Below, piece by piece: positions 49,835-57,978 of a DNA stretch of 64,000 bases. The notes under the pieces were generated by a model that saw only the letters and a list, made by a program, of their open reading frames with translations, was not told the DNA's origin and did not search any database. Origin of the DNA: Synechococcus sp. KORDI-100 (GTDB lineage: Bacteria > Cyanobacteriota > Cyanobacteriia > PCC-6307 > Cyanobiaceae). The stretch spans positions 682,001 to 746,000 of the forward strand of contig NZ_CP006269.1 in assembly GCF_000737535.1 (NCBI RefSeq), read 5' to 3'. The first letter of the stretch is position 1; every line of letters begins with the position of its first letter. The position numbers were made by a program, and so were the translations under genes.

Positions 49835-50014
49835 TTACAGCCCAAGGAATTTGGCAGGTATTCCATCAAGCCCGTTGTAGCCGAGCATCTGAGCGATCAG
49901 GTTGATGGCCATGCCGCCCAGGTGAATTGCTGCAACGAGAATCAAGCCGCGCCAGAGTTTTTCGAATGTTGCGGGAGGGTTGCCCTGGGACCATGCACTC
50001 GACTGCTCTGGCAT
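49835..50014 (-). CDS. 59-residue single-span membrane protein
   Basis: Reads MPEQSSAWSQGNPPATFEKL, then a hydrophobic helix (GLILVAAIHLGGMAINLIAQML, about 23-44) and a short GIPAKFLGL end. It lacks the ExxNxR chlorophyll motif of high-light-inducible proteins. It is AT-normal, sits between the Nif11 and cpcT genes on the cpcT strand, and is too short for routine ORF filters. The length, membrane helix and codon pattern support a gene. Possible photosystem or thylakoid partner; function unknown. Confidence 0.6.
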   Translation of the reverse strand: MPEQSSAWSQGNPPATFEKLWRGLILVAAIHLGGMAINLIAQMLGYNGLDGIPAKFLGL

Positions 50015-50099
50015 GAATCAACATAAAAGATCTCCAATAAAAATACATTTTTAAGGATTTCATGGCGCGTTCCTCATTACTTCTTTACAAAAAAACTGC

Positions 50100-50708
50100 T
50101 TACCGCCACCAGTGTGGTGGGATTTCATCAGACCAGTCTTCCTCGCGCTGAAAGGTGAACTCCCCAGCGACTGACCCCCAGACCCGTTGATGTGTCGTCA
50201 GGTCATAGCCCCGATCCAAGGTGGTCATCCCCTCCGGACTGAGTTGAAAACGACTCTTCAGATAGGTGTCGACACCATTGCGATGCACGATGCAGCGACA
50301 GCCTGGTTCAGTGGTCCCCGCAAAGGTTGAATGGCCGCTTGGGGTGACGTCGTAGGCGCAGCCCTCAAGGACGCCGAACGCTGTTTCTGCGATCGTATCG
50401 CGGATCATCCGATCATCAGAGGCGCCCTGAAAACGCTGAAGTTCATGCAAGCGGAAGTTGATCACGCGGATGGACGTTTCACCCTGCAGTGTTGGACGCA
50501 GAATTCGAACCCGATAGGGCTGGCTGGGATCGACGGCATATCCCTGCTCAAGCAGCAGCGTTGGCTGATCAAACTGGGGCAACGCCCTGTACTTGAGAAT
50601 GATGTGGGCGAAGAAGGGAGGATTATCAAAGGCCTGCTGCTGATTGCTGTGCCGTCCAGCGAGCAAACCGCAGAACCGTTGAAGACGCTCCTGGCCGGCC
50701 TGGGCCAT
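50100..50708 (-). CDS. cpcT: Phycocyanin beta lyase CpcT
   Basis: 202 residues, T-type lyase. RLQRFCGLLAGRHSNQQQAF, FAHIILKYRALPQFDQPTL, EQGYAVDPSQPYRVR and GCAYDVTPSG are family marks. It probably attaches the bilin to Cys153 of RpcB, whereas the second T-type gene (43701) acts on phycoerythrin. Downstream of cpcG. Confidence 0.86.
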   Translation of the reverse strand: MAQAGQERLQRFCGLLAGRHSNQQQAFDNPPFFAHIILKYRALPQFDQPTLLLEQGYAVDPSQPYRVRILRPTLQGETSIRVINFRLHELQRFQGASDDRMIRDTIAETAFGVLEGCAYDVTPSGHSTFAGTTEPGCRCIVHRNGVDTYLKSRFQLSPEGMTTLDRGYDLTTHQRVWGSVAGEFTFQREEDWSDEIPPHWWR

Positions 50709-50771
50709 CGATCATGAATGGGTGTGCATGGGTCGAACCTATGTCACACCCCCTGGTCAGCCTGAAATGTC

Positions 50772-51539
50772 TCAGGTGTGCAGCATCTCACTTGCAATCG
50801 TGAGCAGCACGCGTCCCAGTTCAAAACCACCTATGGCTGCAAGGGTCAGCCAGGCTTTGAGAGCCCAGGCCGGAGGCTGGCCATTGATCCAGGCAGCCGA
50901 GGTCTGCGGCGGGGATGCAACAAGGAGCTCCATTTTGTTCGGGCTGGGAGCCCGATCCTTCAGAGAATTCCGCCAGTCAGCTCCGTAGCGCGGAAATTGC
51001 TGATAGATCGGAGTTTCACCCAGGGCTCGACCGGGTAGAACGCGCGACCGCTGCTGCGGAACCAGGTCATACCCGAAGCAATGCATGTACTCCGTGCTGT
51101 CCAGCAAGGTGTCGACGAAGGCCGTGAAGCCCTTCTCTCCAATCACGATCGACCATGCTCGGCGTTCGGCATCGCCATGGACAGGGCGGCCGAGAACCCG
51201 CCCGACAACCTGATCCACCATGCGGTAGTTCGAGCTGCACTGGTAGTAGCCCTGCTTGAATCGCATGGAGAGCAGCAGTCCGCGGATGAAATCCCGGACG
51301 GTGATGTTGCCGCTGCGGAGTTGTGATTCCAGGAACGGCTCACGATCACTGCGCATGGCATGGAAGAACACCTGGAGGTAGGCCTGTTCAATCAGCGCAT
51401 CCATGGCGATGCGGTTGGTGTCGTCCCCAGCGGCTGCGGAGGGATAGAGCTGGCTACGAACGGTGCTCTCGTCGCCGGCAAGATTGCTGACACGGCCGTT
51501 CTGGGAGCTGAGCGGGTATTGAAGGAGCGGGATGGCCAT
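50772..51539 (-). CDS. cpcG2: Rod-core linker CpcG with hydrophobic C-terminus
   Basis: 255 residues: linker domain (LIEQAYLQVFFHAMRSDREPFLESQLRSG-type start, DFIRGLLLSMRF, RMVDQVVGRVLGRP, STEYMHCFGYDLVPQQR). The C-terminus ends in a hydrophobic helix (WALKAWLTLAAIGGFELGRV) rather than the polar tail of core-binding CpcG1. That resembles CpcL-type linkers which tie rods to the membrane and photosystem I. Named after the second rod-core linker known in marine Synechococcus. Upstream of cpcT. Confidence 0.82.
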   Translation of the reverse strand: MAIPLLQYPLSSQNGRVSNLAGDESTVRSQLYPSAAAGDDTNRIAMDALIEQAYLQVFFHAMRSDREPFLESQLRSGNITVRDFIRGLLLSMRFKQGYYQCSSNYRMVDQVVGRVLGRPVHGDAERRAWSIVIGEKGFTAFVDTLLDSTEYMHCFGYDLVPQQRSRVLPGRALGETPIYQQFPRYGADWRNSLKDRAPSPNKMELLVASPPQTSAAWINGQPPAWALKAWLTLAAIGGFELGRVLLTIASEMLHT

Positions 51540-51611
51540 GGAGTACGCCGTAGGTAAAAATACTTGCCGCAGATCTTGCTTCGGCTCGTCTGGTTCCCGG
51601 TCTGCCTCTTA

Positions 51612-52187
51612 TCAGCTCTTAACTGCAGATTTGTTGAGCTGGGCGCCGAGGTGCTGGAAGCAGTCACGAATCAACTGCTGCTCGCCTGTCTGTGAAACCC
51701 CCTCCAGGGCAAGCTCTTTCAGCTGCTCTAGGGCGATTTTCATCCCCTCTGTCGGCACGTTCATCCGCCTGTAAAGCTCCCGCAGTGCGTCCATGCCTCC
51801 CGGGTTTGTGAACGTGCTGTGATTGCAGGCCACCGCGTACGTGATCACGCGGAGAAAGTTCCAGCAATCCCGCCAGCAGGCCTCAGCCCTCTCCTGAGGG
51901 AACAGGGCCCCGCCCGGCTGAACCAGTTGCGGCTGTGATTCCAGCAGGTGGGCCCTTGCCTGGTTCACCAATTGATCCGCCCTCTCCCCCAGATGGCTGG
52001 GGATGCTGGGGTTGATTCCGGATGCATGGCAAATGCTCTCCAGCTCCCCATGGGTCAGCAGGCGTTGAGCCAGGTCGGCTTTGTCGATCAAAGCGCGTGT
52101 GGTCTGCGACAGCGCACGGTTGGTGCTGAGTCCCTGAACCCGGGCGTTTTGGGCCAGGGTTTTGATGTCGGTGTATTGGTGGATCAA
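51612..52187 (-). CDS. Phycobiliprotein-like protein with conserved bilin cysteine
   Basis: 191 residues from a TTG that overlaps the upstream stop (TTGA). Residues 88-160 align by eye with the beta subunit: QPGGALFPQERAEACWRDCW against [20 protein letters not shown], then FLRVITYAV, DALRELYRRMNVP and ALEQLKELALEG. Cys104, Arg106 and Asp107 occupy the positions of bilin-binding Cys82 and its Arg/Asp partners. The N-terminal ~85 residues differ from any antenna subunit. Could be a chromoprotein, a bilin carrier or a rod-assembly factor. The frame left of 52187 is not coding. Confidence 0.75.
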   Translation of the reverse strand: MIHQYTDIKTLAQNARVQGLSTNRALSQTTRALIDKADLAQRLLTHGELESICHASGINPSIPSHLGERADQLVNQARAHLLESQPQLVQPGGALFPQERAEACWRDCWNFLRVITYAVACNHSTFTNPGGMDALRELYRRMNVPTEGMKIALEQLKELALEGVSQTGEQQLIRDCFQHLGAQLNKSAVKS

Positions 52188-52609
52188 GAGCTGATCCCGG
52201 CAACCGGTGTAGCAATCAACCAGCCGTGGCGCTCCAGATAAAAGGCCCACACCAGATCCTTGCCGAGCCCCGGGCATCGGTCGACGGCAGCCTCCGTGAG
52301 TTCTGGTGAAATACCCAGTTGCGATAACAGCCGAGCGACGGCATCGGGGCTGGAGGCTGTTGCCGTGCGGATGGCTGAGCCAACGACCCAGGTCAGACGC
52401 GTGTCCTTGAGATCGCCGCTGCTCTTCTCGCACGCAAGCAGAAGATTGGCCGGCGTGGTGTGTTGATCAAAGGTCTCCCGCCAGAGCTCGATGTTTTCAT
52501 CGAGCAGATTGATCCGAAAACAACCTTCTCCTACGGGTAGATCCAGCTCACCTCTGCTGCCGGCCTGCTCCTGCAGTGCAGCAATTCTCGGATCAGCCAG
52601 TGGGCTCAT
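52184..52609 (-). CDS. Conserved unknown protein at the edge of the rod locus
   Basis: 141 residues, no membrane segment. Shows GCFRINLLDENIELWRETFD, LTWVVGSAIRTATA and WAFYLERHGWLIATPVAG. The stop overlaps the TTG start of the phycobiliprotein-like gene, so the pair is coupled, followed by cpcG and cpcT. It fits the conserved unknown genes that border rod loci. ATG 52609 is used. Confidence 0.72.
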   Translation of the reverse strand: MSPLADPRIAALQEQAGSRGELDLPVGEGCFRINLLDENIELWRETFDQHTTPANLLLACEKSSGDLKDTRLTWVVGSAIRTATASSPDAVARLLSQLGISPELTEAAVDRCPGLGKDLVWAFYLERHGWLIATPVAGISS

Positions 52610-52785
52610 CAAGAAACGCCACGAAAATAGGGTCTATCCAGTGTCCCGGAATTTCTGGGCCCCAGTCGCCGGTTCGTGGGAATCGACATGCATCTGTCTG
52701 CAACTGGTGCTGTTTCTTCCGGGGCATCAGCCACGAAGGCCTGGAGCTCGCAACCTGATGGCTGGCTAGGGATCGATGGCGTTGT

Positions 52786-53442
52786 TTATGTGGACTCCTT
52801 GGAGGATGCGACTGAGGATCTCTTCTTCAACAGGCCGGTGAAGGTGGCAAGAGCAAACATCGCGAGTAACGCAATGCCCAGCGACACACTGGCGCCCTTC
52901 GTGACTCCCGCTCCAACGGCAACAAGAATCGAATCACTGATCAGCACGCTGATCAGAAGGGCCGGCGCAAAGATCCTCCAGTGGGTTCGGCTGATACCGA
53001 TGGCGTAGCTGAGGAAATCGAACAGGCCTGTCATGAGCAGTCCGGTCATCAGGAAGAAGTTGCCTTCCAGCTGGTTCTTGCTGAACCCGTCGATCTTTTC
53101 CATGGCGCCGGCACCCACAAGACGGCTGACAGGGCCGCGCCCCCAGCGGCGAGCGATGTAAAAGGCCGAACTGCAGAACACCAGATCCGAGAGGATGATG
53201 GTCATGTATCCAACCTTGAAGCCCAGAAGGGACCCCGCCAGGAGCGAGTAAACGGAACTCGGCAGAGCCGGAAGAATGATGCTGATTCCACGCAGGACAA
53301 ACAGCCCCAGGGGAGCCCAGAACCCCATTTCATTGACAGCGTTTTGAAGCGGCGCGATGCCGTAGCGCTGGAGGTAAACGACGACGACAACGAACACAGC
53401 GATCCAGGCGCTGATCTTCAGTGCTGTCTTCAGCCTGGACAT
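52786..53442 (-). CDS. TVP38/TMEM64-family membrane protein
   Basis: 218 residues, about five membrane segments. Contains the VTT-domain pattern: LPALPSSVYSLLAGSLLGFKVG and FFLMTGLLMTGLFDFLSYAIGIS, with the G-rich loop region. Related DedA/VTT proteins act in lipid scrambling or ion homeostasis; the role here is unknown. It marks the return to housekeeping genes right of the rod locus. Confidence 0.85.
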   Translation of the reverse strand: MSRLKTALKISAWIAVFVVVVVYLQRYGIAPLQNAVNEMGFWAPLGLFVLRGISIILPALPSSVYSLLAGSLLGFKVGYMTIILSDLVFCSSAFYIARRWGRGPVSRLVGAGAMEKIDGFSKNQLEGNFFLMTGLLMTGLFDFLSYAIGISRTHWRIFAPALLISVLISDSILVAVGAGVTKGASVSLGIALLAMFALATFTGLLKKRSSVASSKEST

Positions 53443-53483
53443 CTCAATCGCTCGAGAGCACCTGGGAATTTAGGGCAGCCGTT

Positions 53484-53957
53484 GTGTGCATCACTGCCGT
53501 GGACACAAGGCACAGCATCGATACCATCAGCGAAATCTCTCCATTCGAGGCCAGCCCGGTGACCACCACCTCCCCGCGCACCGAGTTTGAGCAGCAGCTG
53601 TGCACCCAGCTGCTGAGCCTCAGTGAAGTGGTGGAGACCCTGGCCGATCGGTTGATGGAGCTGGACGCCAGGCTGTCCGAAGTCGAGGGGCAACAGGTCG
53701 CTGATGCGGCGACCGCTGCCGTGAGTGATGACGCCAGTGATCTGCTTTCCGCGAGCGAAGAAAAGGTTCGGATGCTGCTGGACCGTCTGAATCCGAGCGA
53801 GGTGACCCCCCTTCATGCCGTGGATCTCTCGGATGGTCCCGAACCGGAGACATCTCCATCCCCGGATGCGTCCGAGGACGAACGTGTTGAGGACGAGGCG
53901 ATCAGTGATGACACCGAATACGTCGATGATCCCCAAATTGATCTGCTATCCGCCTGA
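53484..53957 (+). CDS. Hypothetical acidic protein with coiled coil
   Basis: About 157 residues. The core TEFEQQLCTQLLSLSEVVETLADRL and LDARLSEVEGQQ is a predicted coiled coil; the rest is very acidic (DASEDERVEDEAISDDTEYVDD). GTG 53484 has AGGG eight bases upstream; GTG 53499 is an alternative. Its stop codon is next to the convergent 79-residue gene. Function unknown. Confidence 0.6.
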   Translation: MCITAVDTRHSIDTISEISPFEASPVTTTSPRTEFEQQLCTQLLSLSEVVETLADRLMELDARLSEVEGQQVADAATAAVSDDASDLLSASEEKVRMLLDRLNPSEVTPLHAVDLSDGPEPETSPSPDASEDERVEDEAISDDTEYVDDPQIDLLSA

Positions 53958-54197
53958 TCAATCCAGCTCCAGAAGGCGTATGCGAAATCCAGCCACCTGC
54001 CTCGCCATGTCGGGTGAACTGATCAGAAACGGGTGATCGGCCATCGCAGCCAACACGGTCTCCAGATGGTCTCCCTGGCTCACCTTCGAGTTGTTTCCGC
54101 CTCGAAGTTGTTTCCACGTGCGGTCAAAGACCATCGCGAAACTATCGGCGTTGTTGAACAGCCTGTCGGTCGCCGCATCGGGGGGGATGAAGGACAC
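53958..54197 (-). CDS. Small hypothetical protein
   Basis: 79 residues: MSFIPPDAATDRLFNNADSF, a basic middle and MADHPFLISSPDMARQVAGFRIRLLELD. No recognised domain. Lies just downstream of tRNA-Phe on the same strand and abuts the convergent gene end to end. Confidence 0.5.
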   Translation of the reverse strand: MSFIPPDAATDRLFNNADSFAMVFDRTWKQLRGGNNSKVSQGDHLETVLAAMADHPFLISSPDMARQVAGFRIRLLELD

Positions 54198-54219
54198 AGG
54201 ACATTCGGCATCAGGGTGA

Positions 54220-54292
54220 TGCCAGGACCCAGATTTGAACTGGGGACACGGCGATTTTCAGTCGCCTGCTCTACCAACTGAGCTATCCCGGC
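54220..54292 (-). tRNA. tRNA-Phe (anticodon GAA)
   Basis: On the minus strand, acceptor GCCGGGA pairs with TCCTGGC (one G-U), D-arm GCTCAGTTGGTAGAGC, anticodon loop CTGAAAA giving GAA, T-arm with TTCAAAT. Discriminator A, no encoded CCA. The first ten bases overlap the end of the comF-like gene, including its TAG stop. Confidence 0.95.
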
Positions 54293-54960
54293 GTGTCGCC
54301 TTGGCGACGGCGATATCTTAAATCACGGCATGGGGATGGGGTGCGGGCAAGACAGATCAGGCCTGCGACGCGATGGCCGGATGCCTCGAGAGCTGAACGG
54401 GCCGCCATGGCTGTCCCACCGGTGGTGAGAATGTCGTCGACAAGCCAGATGATGCGATCGTTGTTGTGCGCGACACCCGTGTTGTCGACACTGAAGACTC
54501 CCCGAAGATTGGCGAGCCGCTGCTGGCGATTCAGGTTGTGCTGACCAACGCCAGCACGGGTCCGCCGCAGGATCGGTCGATGCTCCATCCCCAGGCCGGT
54601 TGCAATCAGGTCAGCAAAAGACCGTCGTTGTTGGCGACGCCAGCTTGGTATCGGCACCAGCACCGCATCCTTCTCGACAGTGCAGCGATCAGCCAGAAGC
54701 TGAACCAGGCCATTCAGCCGAGAGGGTTCGGGGGCCTTGCGCTGCCTGTTGACAAATGTTCGGACTGCTCCGGAATAGTGGGCGAGGGCTTGCCACGGCA
54801 GCGGGTCCTCCCCTTTCAGCACGGCTGAAGGAACCCCCAGTCGTCGGCGACAGTCCGGGCAGGGCAGGCCGCTCGCAAAGGCATCGACGGGTTGCCGGCA
54901 GAACGGGCAGCTGGGTTCAACCAGAAGGCTGCGGGCAGCCTTGAGAATGCCATTCAGCAA
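54283..54960 (-). CDS. ComF-like phosphoribosyltransferase family protein
   Basis: 225 residues. N-terminal zinc-finger-like CPFCRQP ... CPDCRRR, then a phosphoribosyltransferase fold with the PRPP loop WLVDDILTTGGTAMAAR. ComF relatives take part in DNA uptake in competent bacteria, and marine Synechococcus carry competence genes, but a PRTase activity is equally possible. Its stop codon lies within tRNA-Phe. Confidence 0.88.
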   Translation of the reverse strand: MLNGILKAARSLLVEPSCPFCRQPVDAFASGLPCPDCRRRLGVPSAVLKGEDPLPWQALAHYSGAVRTFVNRQRKAPEPSRLNGLVQLLADRCTVEKDAVLVPIPSWRRQQRRSFADLIATGLGMEHRPILRRTRAGVGQHNLNRQQRLANLRGVFSVDNTGVAHNNDRIIWLVDDILTTGGTAMAARSALEASGHRVAGLICLARTPSPCRDLRYRRRQGDTPG

Positions 54961-54993
54961 GGGTGCGCTCGCCGTTCCTCAACAGGATTCCCC

Positions 54994-55269
54994 TCAGTCC
55001 TTGTCGTTCGGCATGGCCCGAAGCATCGTGACCAGCGTGCGATGGGCATCTTCGCTGTCGGTGAGGCTGTGATCGAAGCGAATGCGAACGCTCTCGCCAT
55101 CAACCTCCAGCTCCATGTCGTCGGGGGTGACGGCCACCATGCGTGCGTTGGTCGGGGCTGTGATGCCCCCGTAGTGACGCGCGTAGGCCAAGACCGCCTC
55201 AGCGTGATCGTTATTCATGTGTCGGCAGATCCGAGTGCTGACGTCGGCGGTTAGGGGATCAGCTGGCAT
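54994..55269 (-). CDS. DUF2470 domain protein
   Basis: 91 residues. ICRHMNNDHAEAVLAYARHYGG is the conserved DUF2470 helix, related to the C-terminal part of heme-utilisation HugZ proteins. The second half (PDDMELEVDGESVRIRFDH) is a beta hairpin. DUF2470 proteins in plants and cyanobacteria are linked to tetrapyrrole regulation; heme binding here is inferred. Confidence 0.85.
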   Translation of the reverse strand: MPADPLTADVSTRICRHMNNDHAEAVLAYARHYGGITAPTNARMVAVTPDDMELEVDGESVRIRFDHSLTDSEDAHRTLVTMLRAMPNDKD

Positions 55270-55309
55270 GACGGAAACGGTTCCTGTGCAAACTCTGGCA
55301 GTGATTGGG

Positions 55310-55423
55310 TCAGCCGAAGCGTTCCAGGAGCAGCAAGCCCAGCCGGATGCCGCTGAACGTCACATAGCCGGCAAGGATGACGAACAGGCCGATGGCCAGA
55401 CCATCGCGCAACTTGTTGGGCAT
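55310..55423 (-). CDS. 37-residue putative membrane miniprotein
   Basis: Reads MPNKLRDGLAIGLFVILAGY then VTFSGIRLGLLLLERFG: one hydrophobic span with charged ends. It occupies the gap between the sugar kinase and DUF2470 genes on the same strand. Size and shape recall small photosystem or cytochrome subunits, but no known one is matched. Too short for certainty. Confidence 0.5.
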   Translation of the reverse strand: MPNKLRDGLAIGLFVILAGYVTFSGIRLGLLLLERFG

Positions 55424-55447
55424 GGCGCTCCAGGGATGGATGAATTC

Positions 55448-56686
55448 TTACCTGGCGACGGCATCGAGTGCCAAACGTGCGGCGCCGGCTGCCGGCGGAC
55501 GGAAGCAACTCACGACCGGAATCTTCAGACGACGTTCGCGAAGACGTCTCCACTGCGGATTGCGGGCACCTCCGCCCAGGCTGATCACCCGTCTTGGGGC
55601 CGGGGCACCCAGTTCAGTCAGGCAACGCCAGCCCTGTTGTTCGATCTCCGCCAACCCTTCAAGCAATCCGTGGAGATAAAGCGCGTCGCTGACTGGTCGT
55701 GGCTCCAGAACGGGTTGAAGGTTGGGATTGTCGACGGGAAAGCGCTCTCCAGGGCCAGGGTATGGCCGCAGGCACAGGCCACTGTCGGACTCCGGGTCAA
55801 TCTGACGGCTGAGTTCCTGGAGAACACTGGGATCAAACAGCTTGCTGAGCACGCCACCGCCGGCGTTGGAAGCCCCTCCACAGAGCCAGCGTCCACCCAC
55901 CCGGTGTAGGGTGATCCCCGGTCCCCGGATGGGTCGATCGGTGAAGCGCTTCATCACCAACGTGGTCCCCAACACGGTGATGCCATCGTCGTCTCCGGGA
56001 TCCGCCGCCAGAACGGCTGCATTGGAATCCGTTGTCCCAGCGATGACTTGAAGCTGATGCGGCAGATCCAGCTCATTGGCACGTTCAGCGTCAATGAGCC
56101 CGAGCCTTGATCCGCTGGGACAGATCTGGGGCAGGGCTTGCCCCCATGCCTGGTCGATCAGTCCAGGCAGCCAGGCGTTGCGCTCGAGATCCCATCCCAG
56201 CCGCACGTTGTTGCCTTCCTCTCCCCATCGCCAGTCGTTGAGAAGCCAACCGTTCAGCCAGTCCGCCTGATGCCGAAGCAGCAGATCTTGGCCGTACTGT
56301 TCCATCAGCCGCAGGCCTCGAGCCAGGCTGCTGCTCGAGCTGGCGGCTGGCCCTCCTTCTGGAACGAGCTGTTGAAGTTGTTCCGTGTGGGCTGGAAAGG
56401 CTTCGGAGTACCGGAGAGCTCGGCTAATCGGGGTTCCATTGGCCTCGCAGGCCAACAGGGTGCCCGATGTGCCATCCACTGCGAGGGCTACGAGTCTGGA
56501 GCGCATGCACTCCGGGATGGCCCGGATGAGCTCCCGGCATCCCTGCTGCCAGTCTTCCGGTTGCGTCAGACCCGTTCGATAGCGCGAGGATTGGCTGTGC
56601 AGAATCGTTGTCTGCCGATCAAGCACGGCAACCCTGATGCCGCTGGTCCCGAGGTCGATGCCCAGTACCAGCGGGCTCTCACCCAT
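55448..56686 (-). CDS. FGGY-family carbohydrate kinase
   Basis: 412 residues, ATPase fold with phosphate-1 loop GIDLGTSGIRVAV and phosphate-2 loop GTTDSNAAVLA, GGGVLSKLF, and a C-terminal SLGGGARNPQWRRLR adenosine region. Cyanobacterial homologs include enzymes assigned to D-ribulose or xylulose; the substrate cannot be read here. It begins five bases after metK ends, on the same strand. Confidence 0.88.
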   Translation of the reverse strand: MGESPLVLGIDLGTSGIRVAVLDRQTTILHSQSSRYRTGLTQPEDWQQGCRELIRAIPECMRSRLVALAVDGTSGTLLACEANGTPISRALRYSEAFPAHTEQLQQLVPEGGPAASSSSSLARGLRLMEQYGQDLLLRHQADWLNGWLLNDWRWGEEGNNVRLGWDLERNAWLPGLIDQAWGQALPQICPSGSRLGLIDAERANELDLPHQLQVIAGTTDSNAAVLAADPGDDDGITVLGTTLVMKRFTDRPIRGPGITLHRVGGRWLCGGASNAGGGVLSKLFDPSVLQELSRQIDPESDSGLCLRPYPGPGERFPVDNPNLQPVLEPRPVSDALYLHGLLEGLAEIEQQGWRCLTELGAPAPRRVISLGGGARNPQWRRLRERRLKIPVVSCFRPPAAGAARLALDAVAR

Positions 56687-56691
56687 CGGGT

Positions 56692-57951
56692 TCAGACGGT
56701 GACGCCTTGCTTCAAGCGGCTCGCTTCAGCCTGCAGGAGCTCCGCGCTCTTGTCGGCAACATCTTCCCAGGGGGCCTTGAGATCATTCCGTCCGAAGTGC
56801 CCGTAAGCGGCGGTGTTTTGGTAGAACCGACCTCCCCTTTGCTGGGGGAGGGTTCGCAGGCCGAAGCTTTCGATTATGGCGCCGGGACGCAGGTCGAAGT
56901 GCTCCTGCACAAGTTCGGTGAGTTCCGCATTGGAGACCTTCCCTGTACCGAAGGACTCGACCAGGATCGAGACGGGTCGCGCCACGCCAATGGCGTAACT
57001 CAGCTGCACTTCGGCGCGCTCTGCAAGCCCTGATGCCACAAGGCATTTGGCCACGTAACGAGCTGCGTAAGCCGCTGAACGGTCCACCTTGGTTGGGTCC
57101 TTGCCGGAGAAGGCCCCTCCGCCATGACGGGCGTAACCGCCATAGGTGTCAACGATGATCTTGCGGCCGGTCAGGCCTGCGTCGCCCTGGGGGCCCCCCA
57201 CCACAAATTTTCCGGTGGGGTTCACCAGATACCTTGTGTCAGCCCGGTTGGGCTTGAGGGCGAGATCGGCAGTGGCAGGTTCCACGACATGGGTCCAAAG
57301 ATCCTCTGTGATGCGATCCCGGATCCCTTGCTCGTCACTGATGCCGGCCACCTCGGCGGTGTGCTGGGTGGAGATCAGGATGGTGTCGATGGCGACGGGT
57401 CGGTCGTCCTCGTAGACGACGCTGACCTGGGTTTTCCCGTCAGGCAGCAGGTAGTCGAGGGTGCCGGCATGGCGAACCTCGGCCAGACGTTTGGAGAGAC
57501 GGTGAGCCAGGCTGATTGGCAGCGGCATCAGCTCCGGAGTCTCATTGCAGGCATAGCCGAACATGATTCCCTGATCTCCGGCTCCGACACGGTCGAGGGG
57601 ATCACCTTCATGGTCATCGGCTTCATCGACCCCTTGGGCAATATCCGGCGATTGCTGATCCAGGGCCACCAGCACAGCGCAACTGTTGGCATCGAATCCT
57701 CCGGCTCTGGCGCCGCTGTAGCCAATCTCCCGGATCACATTGCGAACCAGATGGATGAAATCCACCTGGGCTTTGGACGTCACCTCGCCCGTGATCATGC
57801 AAAGACCTGTGTTCACCACGGTCTCGCAGGCGACCCGGCTTGAGGGATCCTGAGCCAGGAGTGCATCGAGCACGGCGTCACTGACCTGATCGCAGATCTT
57901 GTCTGGATGTCCCTCCGTGACCGACTCAGACGTGAACACGTGGCGGCTCAT
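56692..57951 (-). CDS. metK: S-adenosylmethionine synthetase
   Basis: 419 residues. Makes AdoMet from methionine and ATP. Shows [51 protein letters not shown] and the C-terminal AYGHFGR. ATG 57951 (MSRHVF) is the family start; an ATG four codons upstream is less likely. AdoMet also feeds SpeD in this window. Confidence 0.97.
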   Translation of the reverse strand: MSRHVFTSESVTEGHPDKICDQVSDAVLDALLAQDPSSRVACETVVNTGLCMITGEVTSKAQVDFIHLVRNVIREIGYSGARAGGFDANSCAVLVALDQQSPDIAQGVDEADDHEGDPLDRVGAGDQGIMFGYACNETPELMPLPISLAHRLSKRLAEVRHAGTLDYLLPDGKTQVSVVYEDDRPVAIDTILISTQHTAEVAGISDEQGIRDRITEDLWTHVVEPATADLALKPNRADTRYLVNPTGKFVVGGPQGDAGLTGRKIIVDTYGGYARHGGGAFSGKDPTKVDRSAAYAARYVAKCLVASGLAERAEVQLSYAIGVARPVSILVESFGTGKVSNAELTELVQEHFDLRPGAIIESFGLRTLPQQRGGRFYQNTAAYGHFGRNDLKAPWEDVADKSAELLQAEASRLKQGVTV

Positions 57952-57978
57952 GGATGCGATCAATCAGTTCGGCGGACT

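Noticed and set aside
49866-50063. 65-residue minus-strand frame
   Set aside because: A competing frame in the same place encodes a clean single-span membrane protein; this one is low complexity.
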